Assembly: GCF_014841215.1 (NCBI RefSeq)
Contig: NZ_JACYTR010000011.1
Location: 62,001 to 126,000, forward strand
Origin: Pseudomarimonas arenosa
GTDB taxonomy: Bacteria; Pseudomonadota; Gammaproteobacteria; Xanthomonadales; Xanthomonadaceae
Length of the DNA: 64,000 nt
Direction of reading: 5' to 3'
In this document: positions 42,537 through 51,712 of the stretch, one piece after another
How the letters are laid out: every line of letters starts with the position of its first letter
Position numbering within the stretch: the first letter of the stretch is position 1
The notes under the pieces: model-generated
Databases searched by the model: none
What the model saw: the letters and a program-made list of their open reading frames with translations, nothing else
Told to the model about the DNA's origin: nothing
Made by a program: the position numbers and the translations under genes

Positions 42537-44618
42537 ATGCGACGTCACCCACTCGCCCTCGCCGTACACGGCACGCTGGGACTGGCCCTCTGCAGCAGCG
42601 CTCTGGCGCAACAGCCTGCACACCACGAAGAACGCGCCGAGCAGCTCGACGCCGTCGTAGTCACGGCAACCCCGCTCAAGCAAACGGCCGAAGAGCTGAC
42701 CCGGCCAGTCAGCGTGCTGGCCGGCCCTGAACTCGATGACCGCCGCGGCGCCACCCTGGGCGATACCGTCTCGTCGATTCCTGGCGTCCACAGCGCCGAC
42801 TTCGGGCCGGGCGTCGGCCGGCCAGTGATTCGCGGCCTGGACGGTGCCCGCGTGCAGACGCTGAGCAGCGGCCTGTCCAGCCTGGATGCCTCGACCGTCA
42901 GCGCCGACCATGCGGTCGCCATCGAGCCGTTTCTTGCCGAGCAGATTGAAGTGCTGAAAGGCCCGTCCACCCTGCTCTACGGCAGTGGCGCAATCGGCGG
43001 CGCGGTGAATGTGGTCGATGGTCGAATCGCCGAATACGGGATGTCAGACGAGCAGCCGCCACGTGGGCGTTTCGAGCTGCGGGGCGACACCGCCGCCGAT
43101 CAACGCAACGCCATGTTCAAGGTGCAAGCGGGCAACGAAGGCTTCGTGCTCAGCGCCGATGGCCTGCATCGCGAAACCGATGACCTTGAGATTCCCGGCT
43201 TCGCCGAAAGCGCGGCTTTGCTGGCCGAGGAGGGCGAGACGCCAGACGCTGACGAATTCGGTCTGCTGCCCAACTCCTCCACCCGCACCTCGGCCGGCGG
43301 TCTGGGCGCTAGCTGGATCGGCGAGCGCGGCTTCATCGGCATCGCTTTCAGCGGCCTCGACACCCTGTATGGCATCCCCGGCCATGCACACGAGCACGAA
43401 GAGGAAGAGGACGAAGAAGAGGGCGAAGGCCACAATCACGACGAAGGCGAGTCAGTGCGGATCGATATGGAACAGCGCCGCTATGAGGCCAAAGGCGCTC
43501 TGTTGCAACCGTTTGGCGGCCACGACTCGATCAGCCTGCGGGTCGCCCGGACCGACTACCAACATGTCGAGCTGGAAGGCGAAGAAATCGGCACCCGATT
43601 CGACAATCAGGGCACTGAAGCGCGCTTGGAAGCGGTGCATGCCGAAACTGCCGGCTGGCGCGGTGCCTGGGGCCTGCAGTACGGCCGGCGCGACTTCAAA
43701 GCGGTTGGAGAAGAAGCCTTCGTGCCGCCCTCACTCAGCCGCGATCTCGGTCTGTTTCTGATTGAGCAGCGCAAACTCAACCAGGACCTGGCTCTGGAAC
43801 TCGGCCTGCGTGTTGATGACGCCGAGATCGACCCAGACAACGCCGCCAGCGCAGACTTCACCTCAATCAGCGGATCGGCCAGCCTGCGCTGGGGCATTAG
43901 CGATGATTTCCACCTCAGTGCTGGCCTGGATCATGCCGAGCGCGCGCCGACGGCCGAAGAGCTGTTCTCAGACGGCCCGCACATCGCCACCCAGAGCTAT
44001 GAAGTTGGCGATCCTGAACTCGACACCGAAACCGCTAATCGTCTTGAGTTCGGCGCGCACTGGCATAGTGAACGCACCAGCGTAAAGGCGGCGCTCTACA
44101 CCACTCGCTTCGACCGCTTTATCTATCTCGCCGACACTGGTTTGGAAGAAGACGAGCTGCCGCTGCGGCCATGGCGGCAGGGCGATGCCAAGTTCAATGG
44201 CTTTGAGCTCGAGGTCGAGCAGAATCTGGGCGAATGGCAACACGGCCGCTGGGATCTTCGCTTCAGCGCCGATGCGGTACGTGCCCGACTCGACAGCGGC
44301 GAGGACCTGCCGCGAATTCCAGCCGCACGCTTCGCCGCGCAGTTGCGCTGGGAGAAAGACGGCTGGCGCGCTCGGCTCGGCGCAGTGCGCTACTCAGATC
44401 AAGACCGGGTCGCCAGCTTCGAACGGCCCAGCGACGGCTATACCCTGCTCGACGCCCACCTCGCCTACCACTTCGACTACAACGATGTCGGCTGGGAGCT
44501 GTTCCTGGATGGCAAGAATCTGAGCGACCGCGAAGCGCGCCCGCATACCTCCTTCCTCAAGGATCTGGCGCCCCTGCCCGGCCGCAACATCCAGTTTGGT
44601 GTGAGGGCGTTGTTCTAG
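42537..44618 (+). CDS. znuD: ZnuD-like TonB-dependent zinc receptor
   Basis: A 693-residue outer-membrane receptor. A signal peptide ends near SSALAQ (about residue 21); LDAVVVTATP begins the plug, with GVGRPVIRGLDGARVQ and VLKGPSTLLYGSGAIGGAVNVVD; the barrel ends in FGVRALF. Near residues 282-306 an extracellular loop is packed with His, Glu and Asp (GHAHEHEEEEDEEEGEGHNH), as in ZnuD receptors that capture zinc, and a HHEE sits near the mature N-terminus. The Zur box directly upstream supports induction under zinc shortage. AAGGA precedes the ATG at 42537. The gene lies between yqeY and dnaG, inside what is usually a continuous macromolecular synthesis block. Confidence 0.9.
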   Translation: MRRHPLALAVHGTLGLALCSSALAQQPAHHEERAEQLDAVVVTATPLKQTAEELTRPVSVLAGPELDDRRGATLGDTVSSIPGVHSADFGPGVGRPVIRGLDGARVQTLSSGLSSLDASTVSADHAVAIEPFLAEQIEVLKGPSTLLYGSGAIGGAVNVVDGRIAEYGMSDEQPPRGRFELRGDTAADQRNAMFKVQAGNEGFVLSADGLHRETDDLEIPGFAESAALLAEEGETPDADEFGLLPNSSTRTSAGGLGASWIGERGFIGIAFSGLDTLYGIPGHAHEHEEEEDEEEGEGHNHDEGESVRIDMEQRRYEAKGALLQPFGGHDSISLRVARTDYQHVELEGEEIGTRFDNQGTEARLEAVHAETAGWRGAWGLQYGRRDFKAVGEEAFVPPSLSRDLGLFLIEQRKLNQDLALELGLRVDDAEIDPDNAASADFTSISGSASLRWGISDDFHLSAGLDHAERAPTAEELFSDGPHIATQSYEVGDPELDTETANRLEFGAHWHSERTSVKAALYTTRFDRFIYLADTGLEEDELPLRPWRQGDAKFNGFELEVEQNLGEWQHGRWDLRFSADAVRARLDSGEDLPRIPAARFAAQLRWEKDGWRARLGAVRYSDQDRVASFERPSDGYTLLDAHLAYHFDYNDVGWELFLDGKNLSDREARPHTSFLKDLAPLPGRNIQFGVRALF

Positions 44619-44664
44619 CCTCTGGCTGATAGAGCTCGCCAGCATTCGCCGCTTGTTGATTGTC

Positions 44665-44699
44665 GCTTCCCCTGCAGCGCTATACGCCGCAGGGGAAGC
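44665..44699. terminator. Bidirectional terminator between znuD-like and S41 genes
   Basis: GCTTCCCCTGC (44665-44675) pairs with GCAGGGGAAGC (44689-44699), continued by GCG/CGC after one mismatch, around loop CTATA. It lies between two convergent genes. The U-tract is poor on both strands, but the 14-pair stem is strong. Confidence 0.65.
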
Positions 44700-44749
44700 T
44701 CGCGCGTTCTAAGCCAGGCTTTAGCCAGCTTCGAAACGAATCTGGGTGT

Positions 44750-46474
44750 TCACTGCGCTGAAAGCCTCAATGCCTTGATCGCTGCAGAAAGATCGGGGTC
44801 ACGGCCTCGGCGCAGGTCGCTCTCAGTCCAATTAACCGTGATGGTGGGCTGCACGCCCTCGCCGACAAAGCTGCCGCCATCGGGGTACTCGTCGCGTTTA
44901 ATGCAGATGCGCGCCACACCTCCGCCGGGAAGATCGAACAACAGCGGCTGCCCCGAACTGCCGCCACTGGCACGACCCACGATCGGACCGCGTTTCATCA
45001 AGGCGAACGACGCCGCAGTATCTTCGCCAGCAGAGAAGGTTCCGGCATCAATCAGCACCGCCACGGGACCGTCGAAGTGCTGATCGCGCGCTGCTGTGTG
45101 TGTAGGCGTTGCGCTCCCTGGATCCAACGACCGCCAGCGCAGATTAGCCTGCCCACCTCGGGCCCGCCCCAATGCATCGGGTTCTCGGACATAGCTGCGC
45201 GTGGTGGGAATGGGCTGCTCACTAACATAGGTCAACAGATCCCATCCGTGATTGCTGCTGCCCCCTCCGTTGCCGCGCAAATCCAGAATCAGACCACGCG
45301 CCGTGGCGATCTGGTTCCAGTGTGTTTGCATCAGTCTCAGGGCCGCGTCATCTCCAAACTGCTTAGCCACTAGTATCGCTACACCGTCTTCGCGCAGCGT
45401 AAACGACTCGGTGTCCCCAGGCTGAATGTCTGAGTAGCCGCTGCGAGCAACTTCGATCCGGTGTTTGCGGCCACGCTGGTCCAGCAGGGTCAAGGTAACC
45501 GACTTGTTGGCATCGCCCTGCAACAGTTGGTAACCATAGGCGCGCAACTCCCGATCCTGCGGCGTCGATGCGCTCACCTGCGGCAGGATGCGCTCGGTGA
45601 CGTAGTCTTCGACCGCCACGCCATCGATCTGAACTATTTCGTCGCCTGGTGTGATCGGCAGCTTGGCAAGTGTCGGCGAGTTGATCTTGACGATCCGCGC
45701 TGCCCCATCGATTCGACGCACAATCAAAGGTGGACGAGCATAGAGTCGCTGGCGCAATGACTCAGGCGGGTACACATTGCTATGGCCATCTTGCAGTTTG
45801 GCCACCAGACCCTGCAAGACACGGTAGTAGTCTTCAATGCTGTGCGCGTCGATCACGCGAGGAATTGCGTCGTGGTAGGCGGCATCCCAGTCGAGCTCTG
45901 GCACCTGATCGAACCAGACGAAGTGTTCTCGCGCCACTGACCAGAGCGTCGACAGTCCACTGATTCTTTCGGCAACGCTGGGTGGATCGCTGCCTTCGCT
46001 TCGAGAATAGGCAGGCAAGGCGCCCAGCCGTCGTGCCAAGTCTTCGCGCATTGCAGCCGAAGACGCAGCCGGAACACCGCGCAAGCGCATCAAGTCTGGG
46101 TCGTTCTCGTCGTTCAGCGGAAACCAGTCGATACGCTGCATTGCCCGCCAATCGGCCAGCGCAGCTGCGTCGTCTCCGAGACGCGCATGCAAACGGCGCA
46201 GATCGTTCAACAGGTTGTAGCGGCGGTAGCGAAGGTATGGGTTGCCTTCAGCCAGATCCAGCGCCTCTGGGCCATCCAGACGCTGGAGACTTTGACCTAC
46301 CTCCTCAATGATCTGCCTCAGTTCGTCCTCGCTGGCCTCTGCACGGTCGAAGATCACCGAGCTGTGCCTTTCACGCACTGCGCTGACCTCAGCGTACAGT
46401 TTCGAAGCGGGCCCAGGGCTCGCGGCGAGACAACAGGACGCGGCACAGCTCAACAGCAGCAGGGAAAAGCGCAT
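44750..46474 (-). CDS. S41 family peptidase, exported
   Basis: A 574-residue exported protein. A hydrophobic leader (MRFSLLLLSCAASCCLAAS) could be a signal peptide or lipoprotein signal. Residues about 25-170 are helical; a PDZ-like segment (ITPGDEIVQIDGVAV) is near 285-300; the peptidase core includes LILDLRGNGGGSS, the probable nucleophile Ser481 in GTFSAGED and GRASGGSSGQPLLFDLPGGG. The lysine of the CtpA-type dyad is not obvious, so the catalytic set may be of another S41 subgroup. The ATG at 46474 is chosen because GGAG lies eight bases upstream; two other in-frame ATGs lie within 15 bases. It is divergent from dnaG and convergent with the zinc receptor. Substrate unknown. Confidence 0.85.
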   Translation of the reverse strand: MRFSLLLLSCAASCCLAASPGPASKLYAEVSAVRERHSSVIFDRAEASEDELRQIIEEVGQSLQRLDGPEALDLAEGNPYLRYRRYNLLNDLRRLHARLGDDAAALADWRAMQRIDWFPLNDENDPDLMRLRGVPAASSAAMREDLARRLGALPAYSRSEGSDPPSVAERISGLSTLWSVAREHFVWFDQVPELDWDAAYHDAIPRVIDAHSIEDYYRVLQGLVAKLQDGHSNVYPPESLRQRLYARPPLIVRRIDGAARIVKINSPTLAKLPITPGDEIVQIDGVAVEDYVTERILPQVSASTPQDRELRAYGYQLLQGDANKSVTLTLLDQRGRKHRIEVARSGYSDIQPGDTESFTLREDGVAILVAKQFGDDAALRLMQTHWNQIATARGLILDLRGNGGGSSNHGWDLLTYVSEQPIPTTRSYVREPDALGRARGGQANLRWRSLDPGSATPTHTAARDQHFDGPVAVLIDAGTFSAGEDTAASFALMKRGPIVGRASGGSSGQPLLFDLPGGGVARICIKRDEYPDGGSFVGEGVQPTITVNWTESDLRRGRDPDLSAAIKALRLSAQ

Positions 46475-46516
46475 CGACATCTCCGGCATTCGGGCCGCCG
46501 CATCTTACAATGCGCC

Positions 46517-48268
46517 ATGGCCGGCCGGATCCCAGACGCTTTTATCGATGACCTGTTAGCTCGCACCGACATCGTCGATGTGATCCAGACCCGCGTGCCT
46601 TTGAAAAAGCAGGGCCGCGAGTATTCGGCGCGTTGCCCGTTTCATGACGAGCGCAGTCCGAGTTTTACCGTCAGCCCGACCAAGCAGTTCTATCACTGTT
46701 TTGGCTGCGGCGCGCATGGCAGCGCGATCAAATTCCTGATGGAGTACGACCGCCTCGAGTTTCTCGACGCGGTCGAGGAGTTGGCCAAGCGCGTTGGCAT
46801 CGAGGTGCCACGCGAGACCCGCACTCAGCATCAGCGTGGCGATTTCGAGGAGTTGTACCAGGTCTGCGAACAAGCGGGACGCTTCTTCCAGTCGCAGCTC
46901 CAGCTCAGCGATCGTGCCCTGCGCTATACCGAAAAGCGCGGACTCAGCGCGGAAACGCTGCAGCGCTTCGCCATCGGCTACGCCCCCGATGCCTGGGAAG
47001 CGCTGAAGAATCAGCTGGGTGCCGAAGGTAAGCGACTTAACCTGCTCGACCGCGCCGGCCTTCTGTCGCGCAACGAGCAGGGCCGCGTATACGACAAGTT
47101 TCGCGATCGACTGATCTTCCCGATTCACGATCGCCGTGGTCGAGTGATCGCTTTTGGCGGTCGCGTACTGGAAAAAGACGATGGGCCGAAGTACCTCAAC
47201 TCCCCCGAAACACCGTTGTTCCACAAGGGGAGGGAGTTGTACGGTCTGTGGCAGGTGCGACAGGCCAACGCCAAAGTCGAGAAACTGATCGTGGTCGAGG
47301 GCTACATGGATGTCGTGGCCCTGTTTCAATATGGCATCAGTACGGCGGTGGCCACGCTGGGCACCGCCACCACGCCCGATCACGCTGAATTGCTGTTCCG
47401 CAATGCGACCGATGTGTATTTCTGCTTCGATGGCGATCGTGCTGGCCGCAGCGCCGCCTGGAAAGCCCTGGAGTCGGTGCTGCCCCGCTTGCGCGACGGT
47501 CGCCAGGCCTACTTCCTGTTTCTGCCTGAAGGCGAAGACCCCGATTCTTTGCTGCGTGCCGGAGGCGCCGCGGCCTTCGATCGTCAACTCGAACAGGCTG
47601 TTCCACTGAGCGAGTTCTTCTTCGCCCAGATGAGCGAGGACATCAAGCTGGGAACATTGGACGGCAAGGCGCGGCTGGCCGAACGCTGTCGTCCGATGAT
47701 CGGCAAGATGCCGGACGGGGCATTCCGCGATCTGATGGAGCAGCGCCTGCTGGAACTGAGTGGCGTCGGGCTTGCAGCGCCCACCTCGTCGGTCGCGGCT
47801 GCGCAGGCTGAGTCAAGGCCGCGTCGCCCGGTCGGGACGCACAAGCGCAGCCTGGTGAGAACGGTGATCACCCTGCTCCTGCAGCAACCCAGCCTGGCGC
47901 GGGAGTTGAACGCCGAGTTACCGTTCGCCGATCTCGATCAACCTGGGGTGCCGCTGTTGCTGGAAATCATCGCCACCTGCCAGCAGCGTGATCTGACCTC
48001 GGCAGCGTCGTTGCTGCAGTGCTTTGCCGAGCGCGAGGAAGCCGAGGCGCTGCGCAAACTGGCCCTGACCGAGCTGCCCGGTGATGTCGAGATCTGGCGC
48101 CGCGAGCTGCTCGATGCAGTCGAACAACTCGCCCGCCAACGCAATGCACAACGCCGCGATGGCTTGATTCGTCTGCAAGCCAATGGCGGGTTAAGCACTG
48201 AACAAAAGGAGGAGCTGCGCAGCTTGCTACGGCTGCACGGCGGATACTCAACGGCAGACGCCGATTAA
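46517..48268 (+). CDS. dnaG: DNA primase
   Basis: A 583-residue primase that lays RNA primers at the replication fork. The N-terminal CHC2 zinc finger has C40, H43, C61 and C64; the catalytic TOPRIM domain shows VVEGYMDVVAL and YFCFDGDRAGR; the last 150 residues are the helicase-binding domain for DnaB. The ATG at 46517 gives the normal N-terminus MAGRIPDAFIDDLL; upstream in-frame sequence overlaps the S41 gene on the other strand and is not used. rpoD, which usually follows, is not within the window: the next gene is on the opposite strand. Confidence 0.97.
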   Translation: MAGRIPDAFIDDLLARTDIVDVIQTRVPLKKQGREYSARCPFHDERSPSFTVSPTKQFYHCFGCGAHGSAIKFLMEYDRLEFLDAVEELAKRVGIEVPRETRTQHQRGDFEELYQVCEQAGRFFQSQLQLSDRALRYTEKRGLSAETLQRFAIGYAPDAWEALKNQLGAEGKRLNLLDRAGLLSRNEQGRVYDKFRDRLIFPIHDRRGRVIAFGGRVLEKDDGPKYLNSPETPLFHKGRELYGLWQVRQANAKVEKLIVVEGYMDVVALFQYGISTAVATLGTATTPDHAELLFRNATDVYFCFDGDRAGRSAAWKALESVLPRLRDGRQAYFLFLPEGEDPDSLLRAGGAAAFDRQLEQAVPLSEFFFAQMSEDIKLGTLDGKARLAERCRPMIGKMPDGAFRDLMEQRLLELSGVGLAAPTSSVAAAQAESRPRRPVGTHKRSLVRTVITLLLQQPSLARELNAELPFADLDQPGVPLLLEIIATCQQRDLTSAASLLQCFAEREEAEALRKLALTELPGDVEIWRRELLDAVEQLARQRNAQRRDGLIRLQANGGLSTEQKEELRSLLRLHGGYSTADAD

Positions 48269-48307
48269 GACCTTGGCCTTGTCGATGGCGCCTGCGCAGT
48301 CGCCTGA

Positions 48308-49006
48308 TCAGCCCTCGTTGACCGGCGTTTCCAGGGGAAAACTCGGCGTGCCGGTTTGCCGCTCATGCGGCCTGGATCGCTTGTATTTCTCGATCACCAC
48401 CACGCTGTCGTAGAAATGCATTGAGTTGGCAGTCTGGGTAAACACGCCCGGCGCGAGGCTGTTGGGGTCGCGACTGTGCCACGCGTTCAACTCGTCGACG
48501 AGGTGCTTGGCAAACTGCATGAAGCTGTATTGGGCACGCAGTCCGCCGCCATATTCGCGCCAGTAGCTGGTGTGAGTGTCTTCGACCAGGATCAGCCCGT
48601 CATCCGCAACCGACCCATACAGTTCTTCAACCGTCGCGATCTGCTGATGCATCATGTGACCGCCATCGTCGATCAGGATATCGATCTTGCCGGTCTTGCT
48701 GGCCAGCTCACGCAGAAAACGACGATCGCCCTGATCACCGATGATGATCTCGATACCCGGTTCGCTGATCTCGCTGAGACGCGGATTGACATCGACACCG
48801 ATGATTCGCGCCTGCTCACCGAAGTACTTCCGCCACATCTGCAGTGAGCCGCCGTGATACACACCGATTTCCACCACAGTGATCGGGCGGCCGCGAAATC
48901 GCTGGAAATGCCGGTGATAGATATCGAAGTAGTGCAACCATTTCGACATCAGTCGACCCGGGTTGTTCTCAAAGTACTCGAGCAGCGGGTTGGCTTCGTT
49001 GGTCAT
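48308..49006 (-). CDS. Class I SAM-dependent methyltransferase, TylF/MycE-like
   Basis: About 232 residues. VVEIGVYHGGSLQMWRKYFG is the SAM-binding motif I, IIGVDVNP motif II, and IDILIDDGGHMMHQQ plus ILVEDTHTSYW form the metal-associated region seen in sugar O-methyltransferases such as MycE and TylF of macrolide pathways. The substrate here is unknown; cell-surface sugars are a guess. ATG at 49006 starts the conserved part; ATG at 49051 is an alternative. It lies downstream of ctaB on the same strand. Confidence 0.8.
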   Translation of the reverse strand: MTNEANPLLEYFENNPGRLMSKWLHYFDIYHRHFQRFRGRPITVVEIGVYHGGSLQMWRKYFGEQARIIGVDVNPRLSEISEPGIEIIIGDQGDRRFLRELASKTGKIDILIDDGGHMMHQQIATVEELYGSVADDGLILVEDTHTSYWREYGGGLRAQYSFMQFAKHLVDELNAWHSRDPNSLAPGVFTQTANSMHFYDSVVVIEKYKRSRPHERQTGTPSFPLETPVNEG

Positions 49007-49085
49007 CGGATGAATTCTCTGCTTAGGACCGGCAGCAACATCCACTGCCATCAATGGTCGGTTGAATGAACAGCAGCTCGCTTCG

Positions 49086-49997
49086 CTAGCCCGCGTCGGG
49101 CGCCCACTGCAGATTGCCTACCGTGGTCGGTGCTGGCAGCAGGTAGTGGTCTAGCAGCAGGAAAGCGAACAAAGCCATCAGATAGATGATCGAGTAGTTG
49201 AACACGTCCATGGCGAAACGCTCACTGGGCGGTTTGAGCAAACGAATGGCGTAATAAAGGAAGCCAGCACCGAGAATCACCGCGCCGCCCAGATAGAACA
49301 CACCGCTCATGCCGGTGAGCCAGGGCAACAAGGTGACGATCTGCAGCAAAATGGTGTAGGCCAGCACATGCCAGCGGGTGAATTCGACCCCGTGGGTGAC
49401 CGGCAACATCGGTACCTGAGCGCGTGAGTAGTCCTCGCGTCGATAGATCGCCAGCGCCCAGAAATGCGGTGGTGTCCAGACGAAGATGATCAAGACCAGC
49501 AGCAGAGCGTGCGGATGCAGCTCACCGGTGATGGCCGTCCAGCCCAGGGCTGGCGGCGCAGCGCCGGCCAGACCGCCGATTACGATGTTCTGCGGCGTGG
49601 CGCGCTTCAGAAAGCCGGTATAGATCACGGCATAGCCGATCAGCGAGGCGAAAGTCAGCAGCGCGGTCAGCAGGTTGACCCAGACCCCGAGCAGCAGCAT
49701 CGACGTGGCACCGAGGGCGACGGCAAACAGCAGCACCTGCCATGGACGCAGCTGACCGGTAGGCAGCGGGCGATGCTGGGTACGCGCCATCAGCGCATCG
49801 ATACGTTGATCGATCAGATGATTGATCGCCGCAGCCGATGCCGCTGCCAACCAGATACCCAGGCTACCCAGCAGGGCCGGCCACAGCGGCGGCACACCCG
49901 GCACCGCCAGCAACATGCCGACGATGGCGGTAAATACGATCAGCGCCACCACACGTGGTTTGGTCAAGGCCCAGTACTGGCTGGCCAGGCTGCTCAT
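49086..49997 (-). CDS. ctaB: Protohaem IX farnesyltransferase (haem O synthase)
   Basis: A 303-residue inner-membrane prenyltransferase with about nine helices that attaches farnesyl to haem B, giving haem O. The metal and prenyl-diphosphate motif N59-xxx-D63-xxx-D67 followed by [11 protein letters not shown] is intact, as is [11 protein letters not shown]. It is the last of the haem A genes in the cluster and follows ctaA by 31 bases on the same strand. Named ctaB or cyoE in other organisms; the aa3 oxidase context favours ctaB. Confidence 0.95.
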   Translation of the reverse strand: MSSLASQYWALTKPRVVALIVFTAIVGMLLAVPGVPPLWPALLGSLGIWLAAASAAAINHLIDQRIDALMARTQHRPLPTGQLRPWQVLLFAVALGATSMLLLGVWVNLLTALLTFASLIGYAVIYTGFLKRATPQNIVIGGLAGAAPPALGWTAITGELHPHALLLVLIIFVWTPPHFWALAIYRREDYSRAQVPMLPVTHGVEFTRWHVLAYTILLQIVTLLPWLTGMSGVFYLGGAVILGAGFLYYAIRLLKPPSERFAMDVFNYSIIYLMALFAFLLLDHYLLPAPTTVGNLQWAPDAG

Positions 49998-50028
49998 GCC
50001 GGCTTCGCTCTGCTCAAGAAGACGCGCA

Positions 50029-51174
50029 TTATGCCTCGCGCGGGGGCCGAAGTCGGGCGATCAAGGTCACCAGGATGAACAACAGCAGGGCGGCCCCGGC
50101 CAGATGCGCTGTGGCCACAGCCAATGGCAGGCCGTAGATCACATTGCTGATGCCTAGGGCCATTTGCAGCCCCAGAGCCAGGCCCAGGGCCCAGCCCCAG
50201 GCCCCGACGCCGACCGAACGGCGCAAGCGCAAAGCCAGAAACAGCAGATGACCGAACACCAGCAGGGAGAACAGGCGGTGACTCAAATGAATGGCGGTGC
50301 GCGCCGGTCCATCCAGCACGCCCCCCTCGTAGTCCACCCCGATGCCACGCCAAAGCACGAAGCCCTCTTCGAAATCGGTGGCGGGCCACCATTGGCCTGA
50401 ACAGGTCGGAAAGTCCGAGCCACAAGCCAGCGCGGCGTAATTCGAACTCGTCCATCCACCCAGGGCAATCTGCACCGTCACCAGCGCAATGCCTACCGCC
50501 ACTAGTCGCTTCAGCTTGCTGGCATGCCCGGTCACCAGATTGGCGCGCGCCGGGGTACTGCGCCAGGCCGTCCAGATCAACAGGGAAAAGGTCAGCAGGC
50601 CACCCAGCAAGTGGGCCATCACTACGATCGGCTTTAGCAGCCAGCTCACCGTCCACAAACCGAGCGTGGCTTGAAACACGATCACCATCAACAGCAAGAC
50701 GCTGATGCGGGAAAAGTCCTGATTGCTCCAGCGCAGGGCCTGAATCAGCAGAATCAACTCACCGGCCACGGTAAGCACAGCCGACCACGCGTAGTGTCCG
50801 CTCATATAGAGTGGAATGGCCGGCGCAATCAACGCCACCGCGGCCATTACCGAAGCCCGTCCCCAGGGTCGATGACGGGCGGCCAGCATGGCCAGGCCCA
50901 GCACCATCAGGCCCAGGGTGGCGGCCAAATGACGATGCACCTGCTCACGCCAGGCTTTGCCCACCTCCACCGCACGCTGAGGGAACGCCTCGTTGGCATG
51001 GTCAACTTCGTGATCATGCACCGGCCAGGTGGCCTTGCCATAACAGGTTGGCCAATCCGGGCAGGACAATCCGGCATGGGAGAGCCGGACAAAGCCGCCA
51101 AAGACGATGACAACCAGGGCCAGCAGGCTGGCCGCCCAGGCCAGTCGATGGAAATGTCGGTGTGGGCTGATCAT
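50029..51174 (-). CDS. ctaA: Haem A synthase
   Basis: A 381-residue inner-membrane enzyme with eight helices that converts haem O to haem A for the aa3 oxidase. [18 protein letters not shown] near the N-terminus and the histidines in [11 protein letters not shown] and [12 protein letters not shown] are characteristic, as is the second cysteine-containing loop [14 protein letters not shown]. Genes for the Sco-like protein and SURF1 lie immediately upstream with ten- and four-base junctions, and ctaB downstream. Confidence 0.95.
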   Translation of the reverse strand: MISPHRHFHRLAWAASLLALVVIVFGGFVRLSHAGLSCPDWPTCYGKATWPVHDHEVDHANEAFPQRAVEVGKAWREQVHRHLAATLGLMVLGLAMLAARHRPWGRASVMAAVALIAPAIPLYMSGHYAWSAVLTVAGELILLIQALRWSNQDFSRISVLLLMVIVFQATLGLWTVSWLLKPIVVMAHLLGGLLTFSLLIWTAWRSTPARANLVTGHASKLKRLVAVGIALVTVQIALGGWTSSNYAALACGSDFPTCSGQWWPATDFEEGFVLWRGIGVDYEGGVLDGPARTAIHLSHRLFSLLVFGHLLFLALRLRRSVGVGAWGWALGLALGLQMALGISNVIYGLPLAVATAHLAGAALLLFILVTLIARLRPPREA

Positions 51175-51184
51175 CAGATTGGCC

Positions 51185-51712
51185 TCAGCGAATCAATCGG
51201 GAAAGGTCTTTTCGCAGTCCGCTTGGATCAAATCCAACGGCATAGTGCATCACCAGATAACCATGCGGATCGACCAACCAGACCTCGGCGCCCTGAGCGG
51301 GGCGCGCTTGCAGCTGGGTCGGCGACCGACTCAGCTGCAATCGGGGCAGCTCGGTGGTGTGGGCGACATCCTGCAGGCGAAACATGTGCAGGCGCCCGGC
51401 ATGACGCCCCAAGGCCTTTCTGACGTTAGGCAGGATATCGAACACTGCGCGACAGTCGGCGCCACAGGATTCGGCACTGCTGACCAACAGACTCCATTGG
51501 TGTTCCTGATTGACGAACACCCACTCGCGGGCATTGTCCAGTTCTGCGCGGCTACCTTCCATGCTGAGCGGTGGACTCAACAACTCACCGAAGTTGCGCG
51601 TCTGCCCAGGTTGCCAGCCGCCAAAGCGCAGCCACACGGCACTGGCGAATGGCAGCATGAACAGCACCAGCACCAGCAACAAGGGCCAGGATGAACGCTC
51701 TTTCTCACTCAC
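51185..51712 (-). CDS. Sco-like membrane-anchored thioredoxin-fold protein
   Basis: A 175-residue protein with one N-terminal membrane helix (residues about 9-28) and a domain facing the periplasm. SSAESCGADCRAV contains a CxxxC pair as in Sco1/SenC proteins, which deliver copper to the CuA site, and a His occurs near the end (LVDPHGYLVMHY) where Sco has its third ligand. The overall match is loose, so a redox rather than copper role is possible. The GTG start at 51712 overlaps the SURF1 stop (GTGA), which fixes the start. It sits between SURF1 and ctaA. Confidence 0.75.
   Translation of the reverse strand: MSEKERSSWPLLLVLVLFMLPFASAVWLRFGGWQPGQTRNFGELLSPPLSMEGSRAELDNAREWVFVNQEHQWSLLVSSAESCGADCRAVFDILPNVRKALGRHAGRLHMFRLQDVAHTTELPRLQLSRSPTQLQARPAQGAEVWLVDPHGYLVMHYAVGFDPSGLRKDLSRLIR

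Noticed and set aside
46187-46516. 110-codon extension upstream of dnaG
   Set aside because: It overlaps the S41 peptidase gene antisense; primases begin at the position equivalent to 46517.
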